A stretch of 64,000 nt of DNA, taken from assembly GCA_903927265.1 (NCBI GenBank), contig CAIYMF010000152.1, forward strand, positions 1-64,000. Reading direction: 5' to 3'. Under the pieces are notes generated by a model. The model did no database searches and was not told where the DNA came from. It was given only the letters and a program-made list of their open reading frames with translations. This DNA comes from an uncultured bacterium. GTDB lineage: Bacteria > Actinomycetota > Actinomycetes > S36-B12 > CAIYMF01. Shown one piece after another: positions 8,788-19,327 of this stretch (position 1 is its first letter; every line of letters starts with the position of its first letter). The position numbers and the translations under genes were made by a program.

Positions 8788-10467
8788 TTACGCCTCGACG
8801 ACGACCGGCACAATCATGGGCCGACGGCGGTGTTCGCCGCTCACCCATTTGCCGACGACTCGGCGCACGATCTGGGCCAACTGCCGGGTGTCGGTGACAC
8901 CTGCCTGCAGTGCGTCTTCGAGCTCACGGCGCACGATGGGCAGTACCGGGTCGAATACCGCGTCGTCCTCAACAAATCCGCGGGCGTGAATCTCAGGACC
9001 GGCCACCACTTTGCCCTCGACCGCGTCAACCGCGGTGAAGATCGAGATGAACCCCTCCTCGCCCAAGACTCGTCTGTCCTTGAGCGACGCCTCGGTTATT
9101 CCCCCGACCGACGAACCATCAACGAAAACAAACCCGCACGGCACCGCACCGGTGATACGAGCCACCCCGTCGATGAGATCGACCACGACACCGTCGTCGG
9201 CCAACACCACCCGATTGGCAGGCACTCCGGTACGCATCGCAAGTTCGGCATTGGCACGCAGGTGTCGCCACTCTCCATGGACGGGCATCACGTTGCGCGG
9301 CTTGACGATGTTGTAGACGTACAGCAATTCACCTGCGGCCGCGTGGCCCGAGACATGCACCAATGCATTCGACTGATGAATGACGTGGGCACCCAAACGA
9401 GAAAGCCCGTTGATGACCCGGTTAACTGAATTTTCGTTTCCGGGAATGAGTGACGACGCCAACACCACGGTGTCGTCAACGCCAAGCTCAATTGGATGGT
9501 CACGGTTAGCGATGCGAGCAAGTGCCGCCATCGGCTCACCTTGCGAGCCGGTACACACCAACACCGTCTCGTCGTCGGGAAGGTCATTGAGTCCGTCGAT
9601 AGTGACGAGCACATCGCCTGGAACGGTGAGGTATCCGAGTTCGCGCGCAACTGTCATGTTGCGCACCATCGACCGCCCGACGAACGCCACCTTGCGTCCG
9701 TGAAGCACCGCTGTGTCGATCACCTGTTGCACACGGTGAATGTGAGAAGCGAAGCACGCCACGATGATGCGGCCGTCAGCCCTCAAGAAGACACTGTCGA
9801 GCACCGGCATGATGTCGCGCTCAGAGGTCACGAAGCCTGGCACTTCGGCATTCGTTGAATCAACGAGCAGCAGGTCGACACCTTCATCACCCAAACGAGC
9901 AAAGGCGTTGAGATCGGTGACGCGACCATCAAGTGGAAGCTGATCCATCTTGAAATCACCGGTGTGAAGCACACGTCCGGCACCGGTGGTGATGGCAACT
10001 GCCAGTGCATCGGGAATGGAGTGATTCACGGCGACGAATTCGACCGAGAAGGGACCGAAATCGACAGTCTGCCCTTCAGCGACTTCCAACGACTGCGCGT
10101 TGATTCGGTGCTCTCGGAGTTTCGCGGCGAGTAGCGCCAGCGTGAGTCGCGAACCCACCACACGAATATCAGCCCGTTCACGCAACAGATACGGAACTGC
10201 GCCGATGTGGTCTTCGTGTGCGTGCGTCAAGACGATCGCGTCAATGTCATCGAGACGATCGCGCACGTATTCAAAATCCGGAAGAATCAGGTCGACGCCT
10301 GGCTGATTGTCTTCGGGGAACAGGACGCCGCAGTCGACGATGAGCAATCGACCCGCGTACTCGAACACGGTCATATTGCGACCGATCTCACCGAGGCCAC
10401 CGAGGGCGACCACGCGAAGACCTCCCTCAACCAGTTCGGGCGGAGGTCCAAGTTCAGGGTGTGTCAC
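8788..10467 (-). CDS. rnj: Ribonuclease J
   Basis: 559 residues, the usual RNase J length. A metallo-beta-lactamase fold with LGGLGEIGRNM at the N-terminus, the zinc-binding loop THAHEDHIGA, then HTGDFKMD and the beta-CASP segment with FASHIHRVQQ and GSQGEP, and the C-terminal histidine in PVHGEWRHLR. RNase J is a dual 5' exo- and endoribonuclease in rRNA maturation and mRNA decay. The ATG overlaps the dapA stop by four bases; the dapA-rnj pairing is conserved in actinobacteria. Confidence 0.95.
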   Translation of the reverse strand: MTHPELGPPPELVEGGLRVVALGGLGEIGRNMTVFEYAGRLLIVDCGVLFPEDNQPGVDLILPDFEYVRDRLDDIDAIVLTHAHEDHIGAVPYLLRERADIRVVGSRLTLALLAAKLREHRINAQSLEVAEGQTVDFGPFSVEFVAVNHSIPDALAVAITTGAGRVLHTGDFKMDQLPLDGRVTDLNAFARLGDEGVDLLLVDSTNAEVPGFVTSERDIMPVLDSVFLRADGRIIVACFASHIHRVQQVIDTAVLHGRKVAFVGRSMVRNMTVARELGYLTVPGDVLVTIDGLNDLPDDETVLVCTGSQGEPMAALARIANRDHPIELGVDDTVVLASSLIPGNENSVNRVINGLSRLGAHVIHQSNALVHVSGHAAAGELLYVYNIVKPRNVMPVHGEWRHLRANAELAMRTGVPANRVVLADDGVVVDLIDGVARITGAVPCGFVFVDGSSVGGITEASLKDRRVLGEEGFISIFTAVDAVEGKVVAGPEIHARGFVEDDAVFDPVLPIVRRELEDALQAGVTDTRQLAQIVRRVVGKWVSGEHRRRPMIVPVVVEA

Positions 10468-11369
10468 AGGTCAAAGCCCCCAGCACGTAAGTCGTCGCGC
10501 AGCACGGAGCGCTGAGCCTCGTTCGCAGTCACAAGCGGAAGACGCACTGCGCCTCCTCCGGCACGACCGAGTAGGTCAAGTGCCGCTTTCACCATCACTG
10601 TTCCACCAACGCGACTCATGATGCCGTCGGTCACAGGAACAAGCGCGAGGTTGATGTCAGCCGCCTTGGCAACGTCGCCAGCTTGGAACGCCTCAATCAT
10701 GGCCAACAGCCGATCGGCGACGACATGTCCGGTCACACTCACAAAGCCCACCGCCCCCACCGAAAGCAACGGCAGGTTGAGAGCGTCATCACCTGAGTAG
10801 TAGACGAGGTCGCTGCCGTGCATCACTTGCTGGGCCGCCCACAGGTCACCCTTGGCGTCCTTGTTCGCGATGATGCGCGCGTGCTCGGAAAGGCGCAACA
10901 ACGTCTCGGTGGTCAGCGGTACACCTGATCTGGCTGGAATGTCGTACACCATCACCGGAAGATCGCTGGCATCGGCAACGGCCGTGAAGTGAGCGAGCAA
11001 ACCATCCTGGGATGGCTTGCTGTAATACGGGGTTACGACGAGCAGACCGTGCACGCCCGCACGATGGGCGTGTGCCGCCAGATGCAGCGTGTGCCGTGTG
11101 TCGTTGGTACCCACGCCCGCGATGACCCGAGCACGATCGCCCACTGCGTCAAGAACGGTCGTGAGCAGCGTGGATTTCTCTTCATCGCTCGTGGTAGGCG
11201 ACTCACCCGTCGTTCCGTTGACGACGATGCCATCGCAGCCCAAATCGACCAAGTCGTTCGCGACTCTCGCGGCCGCTTCAAAGTCAACGTCACCCTCGGG
11301 GGTGAACGGAGTGACCATCGCCGTCAGAACCCGTCCAAACGGCGCCTCGCGAGTCGCCGCAGCGGTCAT
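10464..11369 (-). CDS. dapA: 4-hydroxy-tetrahydrodipicolinate synthase
   Basis: 301 residues from ATG 11369, which overlaps the thyX stop as ATGA. A TIM-barrel lyase of the NAL family: LTAMVTPF near the start, GTTGESPT for the substrate loop, VTPYYSKPSQ with the catalytic tyrosine, and the Schiff-base lysine in IANKDAKGD. It condenses pyruvate with aspartate semialdehyde, the first committed step to diaminopimelate and lysine. dapB, the next enzyme, lies about 3 kb away at 14451. The order thyX-dapA-rnj is typical for the group. Confidence 0.93.
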   Translation of the reverse strand: MTAAATREAPFGRVLTAMVTPFTPEGDVDFEAAARVANDLVDLGCDGIVVNGTTGESPTTSDEEKSTLLTTVLDAVGDRARVIAGVGTNDTRHTLHLAAHAHRAGVHGLLVVTPYYSKPSQDGLLAHFTAVADASDLPVMVYDIPARSGVPLTTETLLRLSEHARIIANKDAKGDLWAAQQVMHGSDLVYYSGDDALNLPLLSVGAVGFVSVTGHVVADRLLAMIEAFQAGDVAKAADINLALVPVTDGIMSRVGGTVMVKAALDLLGRAGGGAVRLPLVTANEAQRSVLRDDLRAGGFDL

Positions 11370-12094
11370 GGGGCGACCCTTCCGTTGGCCTCGAACGCTG
11401 CATGAGTGAGTGGCATGAGTCGCGTCCACTCCTCCTCATAGCGCTCAGCCACCATCTCGATCTCACGTTGCGGGAACGAGGGGAAGTGCGAGCCTTCGCG
11501 CTTGGTACGCAATGACAGGAAGTTCATCAGCGCGCGCGCGTTCATCGTGACGTAGGCAGAGGAGTAAATGGTGACTGGAAGAACGACGCGCGCCACCTCG
11601 CGCGCGATTCCGGCATCGAGCATGCTGCGGTAGGCCGCGTACGACTGCGTGCAGGATGCGCGCACCGCAGAATCGACCAACTGGTACTGCTCGGACGTTC
11701 CGGGCACGAAGTCGTAGGCTCCCGGCTTGCCTTCTTGGATTAGATTGCGCTCGGGACCAGGAACATAGAACACCGGATCAAGTTCACGGTAGCGACCGCT
11801 CTCTTCGTTGTACGACGTGATGCGGTGACGCATGTGCTCGCGCCACACGAAGATGGGAGCACGAACGAAGAAGGTCAGTGAGTTGTGCTCGAAGGGACTT
11901 CCGTGACGATCGCGCATCAAGTAATTGATGAGCCCGCGCGAACGCTCAGGGTCGGCACTGACATCGTCAAGCGAACTCTCGCCGAGGGTCGATACGCGGG
12001 CTGCGAACACGACGTCAGCGTCGGATGCCGAGGCCTTGACCAGTTCAACGGTCACGTCGCTACGAAACTGGATCTCGGGGGTGTCGTCGGTCAC
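11366..12094 (-). CDS. thyX: FAD-dependent thymidylate synthase ThyX
   Basis: 242 residues from a GTG at 12094 preceded by AAGGAG six bases upstream; an in-frame extension further upstream has no ribosome binding site. The ThyX signature RHRITSYNEESGRY is at residues 89-102. The enzyme makes dTMP using methylene-tetrahydrofolate, FAD and NADPH. Family segments FEHNSLTFFVRAPIFVWRE and LPVTIYSSAYVTMNARALMNFL are intact. It heads the thyX-dapA-rnj operon with overlapping start and stop codons. Confidence 0.95.
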   Translation of the reverse strand: MTDDTPEIQFRSDVTVELVKASASDADVVFAARVSTLGESSLDDVSADPERSRGLINYLMRDRHGSPFEHNSLTFFVRAPIFVWREHMRHRITSYNEESGRYRELDPVFYVPGPERNLIQEGKPGAYDFVPGTSEQYQLVDSAVRASCTQSYAAYRSMLDAGIAREVARVVLPVTIYSSAYVTMNARALMNFLSLRTKREGSHFPSFPQREIEMVAERYEEEWTRLMPLTHAAFEANGRVAP

Positions 12095-12191
12095 GGCTCT
12101 CCTTCGGGTCTGATCCAATCCTAGTGGCCGCACCCGATTGCAGGCTGTTGGCTCACACTTCCCCGGCAAGCCGCCGTCCTCCCGCCCGCAC

Positions 12192-12197
12192 TACCCT
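12192..12197 (+). promoter_or_regulatory. Putative -10 element for the GNAT-azlCD operon
   Basis: TACCCT lies six bases before an ATG at 12204, spacing that would start transcription at or next to that ATG. No good -35 is visible. It is the only promoter-like element in the 140 bases between the divergent thyX and the GNAT gene. Confidence 0.35.
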
Positions 12198-12203
12198 CGG
12201 AGG

Positions 12204-12242
12204 ATGACCACATCGCACCGAGCCGAGTTCCCCCGTGGCTGA
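12204..12242 (+). CDS. Possible 12-codon leader peptide overlapping the GNAT start
   Basis: ATG at 12204 opens a reading frame of 12 codons whose TGA (12240-12242) lies just past the GTG start (12235) of the acetyltransferase. The GTG itself has no ribosome binding site, while the ATG could be read leaderlessly from the TACCCT element. Termination next to the GTG could couple translation of the next gene. This is a structural reading only; nothing shows the peptide is made. Confidence 0.25.
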   Translation: MTTSHRAEFPRG

Positions 12243-12792
12243 CGCTTCCGTGCGTCCGGCGGTACCGGCCGACGCTGATGAGGTGGCCCGACTCCTCCTG
12301 GCTCACTGGATCATGAGCCCTTCGGCGGCAGTCACCGAACGCATCGCGGCCCTCGATTCAGACGAGGTCACCACCTCGTGGCGAGAGGCTATTGCCGCTC
12401 CCCCGAGCACGCGACACCGTGCCCTCACTGCTCTGGCTGGCGATCGCATCATCGGCTTTTTGGCCTCGAGTCCGGCCGCTGACTTTGGCGGCGACCGCGA
12501 CGTTGAATTACTCGAATTGGTCGTCGATCCGGCCTACCGCCGACAGGGCCACGGTTCACGACTGATGGCGGCCTGGGCCGACCTCTCACGTGAATCCGGC
12601 GCCACCGGAGGCGTGATGTGGATCACGGGCTCCGACGACAACGCCCGCGCCTTCCTGGTGGGCGCCGGCTGGGGCCCCGACGGCGCCAGTCGTTCGCTCG
12701 ACATCACCGGCGACGGGCACGAAGTGCTGCGCCAAGTGCGGCTCGTCACTGCGCTGACCGACGTCAGCCCGCCCGGTAGCCTCGGCGCGTGA
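12235..12792 (+). CDS. GNAT-family acetyltransferase
   Basis: 185 residues from GTG 12235, the first possible start because a TGA lies in frame at 12205. The acetyl-CoA-binding core is LLELVVDPAYRRQGHGSRL, with R-x-x-G-x-G/S spacing; the N-terminal SVRPAVPADADEVARLL and C-terminal NARAFLVGAGW are typical GNAT segments. The substrate is unknown. It opens a four-gene operon whose starts and stops all overlap (GTGA with azlC), so its role is probably tied to the AzlCD amino-acid exporter. Confidence 0.75.
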   Translation: MADASVRPAVPADADEVARLLLAHWIMSPSAAVTERIAALDSDEVTTSWREAIAAPPSTRHRALTALAGDRIIGFLASSPAADFGGDRDVELLELVVDPAYRRQGHGSRLMAAWADLSRESGATGGVMWITGSDDNARAFLVGAGWGPDGASRSLDITGDGHEVLRQVRLVTALTDVSPPGSLGA

Positions 12793-13568
12793 CCGCCGCA
12801 GCCACCTGGACCGAGGAACGCCGGTCGGTAGTACGCGATGCCACCGGAGTCGGCATCGCTGTGGGTGCCTACGGCATTGGCTTTGGCGCCCTCAGCGTGG
12901 CATCGGGTCTGACGTTTGCCCAGACAATGGCGCTGTCGCTGCTGATGTTCACCGGGGCGTCCCAGTTCGCATTGGTCGGAGTCATCTCCGCCGGCGGCGG
13001 AAGTATCGCCGCGGGGCTCACCGCGTTGCTGCTCGGAGTCCGCAACACCTTGTATGGCCTGCGCATGGCACCCGTACTTCAGGTCACCGGATTCAAACGC
13101 GCGATCGCCGCGCAGCTCACCATCGACGAGACCACGGCGATGGCGTTGGCACGCGATGAAGACGCGTTCGAAGGACGCTCGGCACGACTTGCGTTTTGGG
13201 CAACGGGCCTGTCGGTGTATGTCTTCTGGAATCTGGCAACCCTCATCGGCGCACTCGGCGCGGGCGCACTCGGCGATCCGCGCGCGTTCGGCCTCGACGC
13301 CGTGATTCCCGCAGCCTTCCTCGCGCTGCTGTGGCCTCGGCTCAAAGGCCGCGACCCGTGGGCCATCGCCATCATCTCGGCGGTCGTCGCACTGGCTCTC
13401 ACCCCGTTCTTGCGCCCCGGACTTCCGGTGCTCGCCGCAGCACTGGTTGCCGTGATCGCTGGCCTGCGTGCCGGGCCTGCACTCGCTCCGATTGCCAGCG
13501 CACCGCGTGATGCGCAAACAGGTGCGCGTGAGGAAGATGGCGCCGCACCGGGCGGAGGACCTGCCTGA
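12789..13568 (+). CDS. azlC: AzlC-family branched-chain amino-acid exporter, large subunit
   Basis: 259 residues, GTG start overlapping the preceding stop as GTGA. AzlC family features: GIAVGAYGIGFGALSVASGL, the conserved LMFTGASQFALVG helix, LGVRNTLYGL, and a TIDETTAMAL loop. Six to eight hydrophobic helices are visible. AzlC with its small partner AzlD exports branched-chain amino acids or analogues across the membrane. The C-terminal 25 residues are a hydrophilic Ala/Gly/Pro tail. Confidence 0.88.
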   Translation: MTAAATWTEERRSVVRDATGVGIAVGAYGIGFGALSVASGLTFAQTMALSLLMFTGASQFALVGVISAGGGSIAAGLTALLLGVRNTLYGLRMAPVLQVTGFKRAIAAQLTIDETTAMALARDEDAFEGRSARLAFWATGLSVYVFWNLATLIGALGAGALGDPRAFGLDAVIPAAFLALLWPRLKGRDPWAIAIISAVVALALTPFLRPGLPVLAAALVAVIAGLRAGPALAPIASAPRDAQTGAREEDGAAPGGGPA

Positions 13569-13872
13569 TGTGGCCCGTTGTTCTGGTGTCGTCTCTGGGG
13601 TGCTTCCTGCTCAAACTCACCGGGCAATCGGTGCCGCAACGCTTACTCGACAACCCGAAGGTGCGACATATCGCGGCGCTTCTGCCTGTGTCGCTGCTGG
13701 CCGCGCTCGTCGCCGTGCAAACCTTCGCCTCCGGGCAGTCGCTCGTTCTCGATGCACGCGTCGCCGGTGTCGCCGCCGGTGCGGTGGCGCTCATTCTGCG
13801 AGCACCGTTCCTTGTCGTGGTCATCGTTGCGGGAGTCGTCGCTGCTGGCCTGAGGTACTGGGGGTTGGCGGC

Positions 13873-13876
<4 letters not shown>
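13568..13876 (+). CDS. azlD: AzlD-family transporter, small subunit
   Basis: 102 residues and almost entirely hydrophobic, with four predicted membrane helices. The segment FLLKLTGQSVPQRLLDNPKV followed by ALLPVSLLAALVAVQ matches AzlD. Its ATG shares a base with the azlC stop (TGATG). It is the partner subunit of the AzlC exporter. Confidence 0.85.
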
Positions 13877-16563
<2,687 letters not shown>

Positions 16564-16569
16564 CACGTT

Positions 16570-18780
16570 CTACTCGGAGTCAGCCGCAGCGGTGTCTTCG
16601 CCCTCGACCACGGGGGTCAGCGAGAGCTTGCCGCGGTTGTCGACCTCGGAGATTTCGACGAGGACCTTGTCGCCAATTTTCACGACATCGTCAACGTTTT
16701 CAACTCGCTTGCCGCCCGCCATCGCCCGCATCTTCGAGATGTGAATCAGGCCGTCCTTGCCGGGAAGCAGCGACACGAAGGCACCAAACGTCGTGGTCTT
16801 GACCACGGTGCCCAGGTAGCGCTCACCGATCTCAGGCATCTGCGGGTTGGCGATCGAGTTGATCGCGAAACGTGCCGCTTCGGCCTTCTCACCATCGACT
16901 GCACCGATATAAATCGTGCCGTCGTCCTGAATGGTGATATCAGCGCCGGTCTCGTCTTGGATCTGGTTGATGATCTTGCCCTTCGGCCCGATCACTTCGC
17001 CGATCTTGTCGACCGGAATCTGAATCGAGATGATGCGCGGCGCGTACGGCGACATTTCGTCGGGTACGTCGATCGCTTCGAGCATCACGTCAAGAATCGC
17101 AAGGCGCGCATTGCGGGCCTGCGTGAGCGCACCAGCGAGCACCGACGCGGGAATGCCGTCGAGCTTGGTGTCGAGCTGCAGGGCCGTGACGAAGTCGCGA
17201 GTACCGGCGACCTTGAAGTCCATGTCACCGAACGCATCTTCGGCACCGAGGATGTCGGTGAGAGCGACGTAGCGTGTCTGCCCGTCGACCTCATCGCTGA
17301 CCAGACCCATGGCGATACCTGCAACCGGCGCCTTCAACGGCACACCGGCGTTGAGCAGTGACATCGTCGAGGCACAGACCGAACCCATCGAGGTCGAACC
17401 GTTCGAACTGAGCGCCTCGGACACCTGACGAATGGCGTAGGGGAACTCCTCCTTGGTCGGCAGCACCGGAAGCAGGGCACGCTCGGCGAGCGCTCCGTGT
17501 CCGATCTCGCGTCGCTTGGGTGAGCCCACGCGGCCGGTCTCGCCGGTGCTGTAGGGCGGGAAGTTGTAGTTGTGCATGTAACGCTTGCGCGTCTCAGGTG
17601 CGAGCGTGTCGAGCTGCTGCTCCATGCGCAGCATATTGAGGGTGGTGATACCCAGAATCTGAGTCTCGCCTCGCTCGAACAACGCCGAACCGTGAACACG
17701 AGGCACCACATCAACCTCGGCCGACAAGGTACGAATGTCGGTGAGTCCACGGCCGTCGATGCGCACCTCGTCGCGCAGAACGCGCTGGCGCACGAGCTTC
17801 TTGGTCAGGGCGCGAAGCGCTCCACCAATTTCCTTTTCGCGACCCTCGAACTGCCCACCCACGCGCTCGATAGCCAGGCCCTTGATGCGGTCGGTCTCGG
17901 CCTCGCGCTCGGCCTTGCTCAAAATCGTCAGTGCCGCAGTGAGTTCATCGGTGACGGCACCGGCCACTGCTTGGTACACGTCGTCTTGGTATTCAAGGAA
18001 CACCGGGAAGTCGGCGGTTTCCTTCGCGGCCTTCGCCGCGAGTTCGGACTGCGCCTCGCAGAGGGTACGAATGAAAACCTTCGAGGCTTCAAGACCCTCG
18101 GCAACAACCTCTTCGGTGGGTGCCTGAGCACCCTCGCTGATCAGGTTGATCGTGCTCGTCGTGGCTTCAGCCTCAACCATCATGATCGCGACATCGTCGC
18201 CCACCACACGACCGGCAACCACCATGTCGAACACGGCGCCTTCCAACTGCTCGTGAGTCGGGAACGCCACCCACTGGCCCTTGATCAAGGCGACTCGTAC
18301 GCCACCGATAGGACCGCTGAACGGCAAGCCGGCCAACTGTGTCGACATCGACGCCGCGTTGATCGCAACAACGTCGTAGAGGTCATTGGGGTTGAGCGCC
18401 ATCACCGTGATGACGACCTGAACCTCGTTGCGCAAACCCTTGACGAAGGTGGGGCGCAGCGGGCGGTCAATCAAACGGCAGGTGAGAATTGCGTCTTCGC
18501 TGGGACGTCCTTCACGACGGAAGAACGAACCGGGGATGCGACCGGCGGCGTACATACGCTCTTCGACGTCGATGGTCAGCGGGAAGAAGTCGAACTGATC
18601 TTTGGGGCTACGACCGGCAGTGGTTGCCGACAGCAGCATGGTCTGGTCATCGAGGTAGGCGACGGCCGAACCGGCAGCCTGACGGGCAAGACGCCCGGTC
18701 TCAAAGCGAATGGTGCGCGTGCCGAACGACCCGTTGTCGATGACGGCAGTAGCGGTGAACACGGAATCGGGACCCTGCAC
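16570..18780 (-). CDS. pnp: Polynucleotide phosphorylase (guanosine pentaphosphate synthetase I type)
   Basis: 736 residues from GTG 18780 with AAGGGAGGG about eight bases upstream. Two RNase PH-like domains: the first with [18 protein letters not shown], the second with [14 protein letters not shown] and a [17 protein letters not shown] active-site region. A KH domain ([17 protein letters not shown]) and an S1 domain ([19 protein letters not shown]) follow. It degrades RNA phosphorolytically and can add 3' tails. The leader carries the Actino-pnp RNA element. Confidence 0.96.
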   Translation of the reverse strand: MQGPDSVFTATAVIDNGSFGTRTIRFETGRLARQAAGSAVAYLDDQTMLLSATTAGRSPKDQFDFFPLTIDVEERMYAAGRIPGSFFRREGRPSEDAILTCRLIDRPLRPTFVKGLRNEVQVVITVMALNPNDLYDVVAINAASMSTQLAGLPFSGPIGGVRVALIKGQWVAFPTHEQLEGAVFDMVVAGRVVGDDVAIMMVEAEATTSTINLISEGAQAPTEEVVAEGLEASKVFIRTLCEAQSELAAKAAKETADFPVFLEYQDDVYQAVAGAVTDELTAALTILSKAEREAETDRIKGLAIERVGGQFEGREKEIGGALRALTKKLVRQRVLRDEVRIDGRGLTDIRTLSAEVDVVPRVHGSALFERGETQILGITTLNMLRMEQQLDTLAPETRKRYMHNYNFPPYSTGETGRVGSPKRREIGHGALAERALLPVLPTKEEFPYAIRQVSEALSSNGSTSMGSVCASTMSLLNAGVPLKAPVAGIAMGLVSDEVDGQTRYVALTDILGAEDAFGDMDFKVAGTRDFVTALQLDTKLDGIPASVLAGALTQARNARLAILDVMLEAIDVPDEMSPYAPRIISIQIPVDKIGEVIGPKGKIINQIQDETGADITIQDDGTIYIGAVDGEKAEAARFAINSIANPQMPEIGERYLGTVVKTTTFGAFVSLLPGKDGLIHISKMRAMAGGKRVENVDDVVKIGDKVLVEISEVDNRGKLSLTPVVEGEDTAAADSE

Positions 18781-18820
18781 GGGTGCCCTCCCTTGTGATG
18801 AGGGGGGCAGCGCGGGTGGC

Positions 18821-18890
18821 GATCTGCCGGTCTTCGATCGAGGCCCACGGGATATTCCCGGAAGCCACTACCGAGGACCGACTGGAGATC
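18821..18890 (-). ncRNA. Actino-pnp RNA motif in the pnp leader
   Basis: Read on the minus strand, GATCT pairs with AGATC at the outside and CGGTC with GACCG inside. The apex holds CTCGGTAGTGG, a GGGAATATCCC hairpin (18849-18859) and GGGCCTCGATCGAAGACCG. I recognise this as the conserved Actino-pnp element of actinobacterial pnp leaders, in the expected place between rpsO and pnp, about 40 bases before the start codon. Presumed role: control of pnp expression, perhaps by its own nuclease products. Recognition is from memory of the motif, without a covariance-model search. Confidence 0.78.
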
Positions 18891-18996
18891 GCGCTGGCGC
18901 GCTCGCCCCCGGTCTGTGTGGTCAGTTATTGAATTGTGGTGGAACGCCCCCGTCAGGCTGCACCATGCGGCGCAACCTTGGCACGAAGGAAAGTGA

Positions 18997-19266
18997 CTAG
19001 CGACGAAGCCCGAGCCGCTCGATGAGCTCGCGGTAGCGGGTGATGTCGGTCTTCTGCAGGTACTTGAGCAGGCGACGACGACGACCCACCAGAAGCAGCA
19101 GCCCGCGGCGGCTGTGGTGGTCGTGCTTGTGGGTCTTGAGGTGCTCGGTGAGCTGGTTGATTCGGGCGGTCAGAACGGCCACCTGAACCTCGGGGCTACC
19201 GGTGTCGCCCTCAGTGCGGGCGTATTCGGTGATGACGGCCTGCTTGGCCGTGGTGTCGAGCGACAT
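18997..19266 (-). CDS. rpsO: 30S ribosomal protein uS15
   Basis: 89 residues from ATG 19266, the exact family length; an in-frame upstream extension is rejected. Conserved segments: [34 protein letters not shown] and [13 protein letters not shown]15 nucleates assembly of the 30S platform. It precedes pnp with a 216-base spacer, as in most bacteria. AGAGGAT about six bases upstream is the ribosome binding site. Confidence 0.97.
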   Translation of the reverse strand: MSLDTTAKQAVITEYARTEGDTGSPEVQVAVLTARINQLTEHLKTHKHDHHSRRGLLLLVGRRRRLLKYLQKTDITRYRELIERLGLRR

Positions 19267-19293
19267 GTTGATAATCCTCTCGGGCGCATCGGC

Positions 19294-19317
19294 CTGAGGC
19301 GGCAGTGGCCGCATCAG
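19294..19317 (-). promoter_or_regulatory. Hairpin in the rpsO leader
   Basis: On the minus strand CTGATGCGGC pairs with GCCGCCTCAG around a CACT loop, 9 of 10 base pairs. It lies 27 bases upstream of the rpsO ATG and 10 bases after the stop of the preceding gene. It may be a terminator remnant for that gene or a site where S15 represses its own synthesis; the sequence does not decide between them. Confidence 0.4.
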
Positions 19318-19327
19318 GGTGTGTTAG

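Noticed and set aside
12534-13517. 327-residue minus-strand frame
   Set aside because: Antisense to GNAT and azlC, whose motifs and overlapping starts are convincing; the frame is Arg/Gly/Cys-rich without domains.
17572-18798. 408-residue plus-strand frame
   Set aside because: Complement of pnp, which is fully conserved over the same span.
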